20,000 nucleotides of DNA from Symbiodinium natans (lineage: Eukaryota > Sar > Dinophyceae > Suessiales > Symbiodiniaceae). The notes beneath the pieces are model-generated. The model was not told the origin of the DNA, searched no databases, and saw only the letters and a list, made by a program, of their open reading frames with translations. Every line of letters starts with the position of its first letter. The first letter of the stretch is position 1. The stretch covers positions 37,501-57,500 of the forward strand of contig CAJNDS010002408.1 in the NCBI GenBank assembly GCA_905221605.1, given 5' to 3'. Both the position numbers and the translations under genes were made by a program. This document shows, one piece after another, positions 18,491 to 20,000 of this stretch.

Positions 18491-18722
18491 AAAAGCAAAA
18501 TGCTAAAAGGGCGCTACCTCCTCTACTTGATTCTACTCGCAAGCTGTGATGTCACAATCTTGCAGAGAACGGCACATCAAACGTGCAACTGCACTACCCC
18601 AACACAAGCAGGCACTCACAGACGCGTGGAACTTGCGAGTTGTTTAGGCTCGTCCAAGTGTGGACTCACTGTTAGCCCAAGTGAAAGAGTTATCATGTCA
18701 CTGGCTCCATGACGACTCTCTT
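18491..18722 (-). repeat. Terminal repeat A1 (outer right)
   Basis: The 232 bp are identical to A2 (10307-10538). It forms the 5' end of the element on its coding strand. It ends GACTCTCTT at 18722 and is followed by GGGCGG of the flank. Confidence 0.95.
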
Positions 18723-20000
18723 GGGCGGCCTGGATGTACGGCCCGCCCGTCAGGAATTCCGCCTCCTTGGTGGGAGGGGTCCTGCCGGCTGAAGGGCCTT
18801 TGTTGCGCCTCTGGGGCGTGCGCAGCTGTGGCGGTGACCGCTGCGGTCGCACGCTGACCGGAATCGGCCCGCGCATGCCCGCGCGAGGGCGTCACTCACA
18901 ACTCCTGAGGGCGCCGCGGTCTGGACACGACCCGCAACCCCCGAAAACAGGAGATCTCGCGGCTCTTTGCCGCCAGCTAGGAGAAGCATCCTTCATTGCT
19001 CCCTAACCCGAAGGCAACCCTCCCTTTGGCTAGAGCTGTGCTCCGAATGGAGTCCGTGAGTGGGCCACTCGCGCCACTGCGGGCCGCGCTAACAAGCATG
19101 AGTCCTTGGGCTCCAGCGGCGTCCATGGGTTCGACATGGAGGCTCCGGAGGGCGGGGCCCAGTTGGCAGCCAGGGCCGGCGTCCCTCCTGTAGGCGTCAG
19201 GTTGTGGGCTCCCTTCTTGCGCGACCCATTCTTGGAGAAAAAGGGGCAGACAGTGCCTGGTGGCTTCGCCGCGCCTTTGGCCGCAGCCTTAGGCTTCGCT
19301 TTGGCTTTCATTTTGCCACCTCCCTTGCCCTTGCCCTTTCCTTTCGCGGTGGCAAAGGTTTGGTCACTCTTCTTAGCCGCGAGAGCCTTTCAGCGCAGCT
19401 CCTTATCGTGGCTGCGCGGGCAGGCATCCCCTTTGGGCAGTTCCCATGGTCGCGGAAGTGGAAGCAAATCTTTTTGTCTGCTCCCTTGCCAGCTCCCTTC
19501 GACGTAGCAGCTTACGTCTGCTGGTCCGCACCAGCCTTGGCCGCGGCGGCTGCTGCCTTCGCACCAGCCTTAGCGGCGGCCTTGAGACTCTTGATCTCCT
19601 TCTGAGCCTCTGCCAGCGCGACCGCCGGGCCCGCGCTCTGCGAACGGGTGGCCGAGTACACAGAGTGGGAAACGGCCCGGTGTGCCGCCTCCCTCTGCTC
19701 GTACCCAGGTCTGCGGTCCTCTCAACCCGCCATCCTTGGGATCTCCTAGCCACAATCTCTTGTCGTTCCTTTTTGCCTTTTCAAGATACGGGGGCATCTT
19801 CCTGAGGTACGAAAGGCACAGCTCTCGGGGCGTCTGACAGAGCCCGACCGCCTCCAAATCTGCGATGGAGGCCTCAAACAGAGGCTCGAACTGGTGCCCG
19901 GTGAGCTTGCCCTTGGTGAGCGCGGCATGCTCACCATCCACCCGCACTTCTCGCTCTTCCCTCGACTCGTCGAACATGAGGTGCTTGTTCTGGATGCGGT
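18723..20000 (-). pseudogene. Decayed gag-like gene, Lys/Ala-rich with broken CCCH finger; right flank of the retroelement
   Basis: Coding remnants read on the minus strand in several frames. From 19977 a helical segment with FEASIADLEAVG, LSYLRKMPPYLEKAKRND and LWLGDPKD precedes a frame loss. Another frame carries EAQKEIKSLK and a run of Ala/Lys. A TAA follows at 19512-19514, then CFHFRDHGN-C (from 19466) which, after a one-base shift near 19433, continues DACPRSH, completing a C-x8-C-x5-C-x3-H finger. After a TGA at 19390-19392 come GKGKGK and AKAKPKAAAK repeats and a second, degraded finger-like VCPFF. It is probably the gag or RNA-binding part of an older mobile element or gene that was already decaying. 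The gene continues past the right edge. Confidence 0.6.

Larger units (their letters stand above)
10044..18722 (-). mobile_element. Tyrosine-recombinase retrotransposon with split direct repeats (PAT/Ngaro/VIPER-like layout), C5-MTase-like domain
   Basis: The minus-strand order is A1 (18722-18491), YR ORF, gag-like ORF, MTase-like domain, RT-RNase H, B1 (10761-10539), A2 (10538-10307), 40-bp spacer, B2 (10266-10044). A1/A2 and B1/B2 are identical pairs. There is no LTR, DDE integrase or protease. Split direct repeats together with a YR are diagnostic of the DIRS order, in the PAT, Ngaro and VIPER-type branches. The MTase-like domain recalls DIRS and PAT, but those are described with it after RNase H. 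Identical repeats imply recent insertion. No target duplication is visible. The outer boundaries share CTT/TCTT with the internal A2-B1 junction. All core domains are present, with one in-frame stop and one +1 shift between them. Confidence 0.9.

Noticed and set aside
10044-18722. LTR retrotransposon
   Set aside because: The repeats are split as A-B-A-B, no DDE integrase or protease was found, and a tyrosine recombinase is present.

Overview
The window looks like nuclear DNA of a repeat-rich protist, most likely a dinoflagellate. The grounds are TTTAGGG-type interstitial telomere repeats, a 12-base match to the dinoflagellate spliced leader on the minus strand (8863-8874), CCCH-finger gag-like proteins, and a tyrosine-recombinase retroelement whose motif wording resembles that of dinoflagellate transcripts. 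This is inference from sequence only, and no host housekeeping gene was found.

The left half (1-9240) is mostly repeat and unassigned DNA. It holds an AGCACC hexamer array at the window edge, a composite TTTAGGG plus CCTTCCAGCC minisatellite (981-1199), a second CCTTCCAGCC cluster in alternating orientation (1830-2130), and a block with an exact 165-bp direct duplication (3323-3487 and 3599-3763). An AT-rich segment dense in hairpins follows (3890-5560). A 1.2-kb AGT-triplet tract (5638-6838) and a related 0.24-kb tract (8440-8682) bracket a segment with a tandem 228/222-bp duplication carried in a 447-codon open frame of doubtful status.

The main object is a recent, nearly complete tyrosine-recombinase (YR) retrotransposon at 10044-18722, with all its genes on the minus strand. 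Read 5' to 3' on that strand it is: repeat A1 (18722-18491, plus an extra partial A copy to 18426), YR ORF, gag-like CCCH ORF, linker with the first part of a cytosine-C5-methyltransferase-like domain, rest of that domain fused to reverse transcriptase and RNase H, repeat B1, repeat A2, a 40-bp spacer, repeat B2. A1 and A2 (232 bp), and B1 and B2 (223 bp), are identical by eye. This is the split-direct-repeat plan of PAT/Ngaro/VIPER-type elements. Three points are unusual: YR is first, a C5-MTase-like domain lies upstream of RT, and expression seems to need readthrough of a TGA-CGG stop and a +1 shift at CTC-TAA-A.

The element sits inside an older, decayed gene on the same strand. Its right flank (18723-20000) holds a broken gag-like, Lys/Ala-rich relic with a CCCH finger split by a frameshift. 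Its left flank (10043 down to about 9640) holds a phospholipase D-like relic. The flanks suggest insertion without target duplication at a shared CTT/TCTT core.
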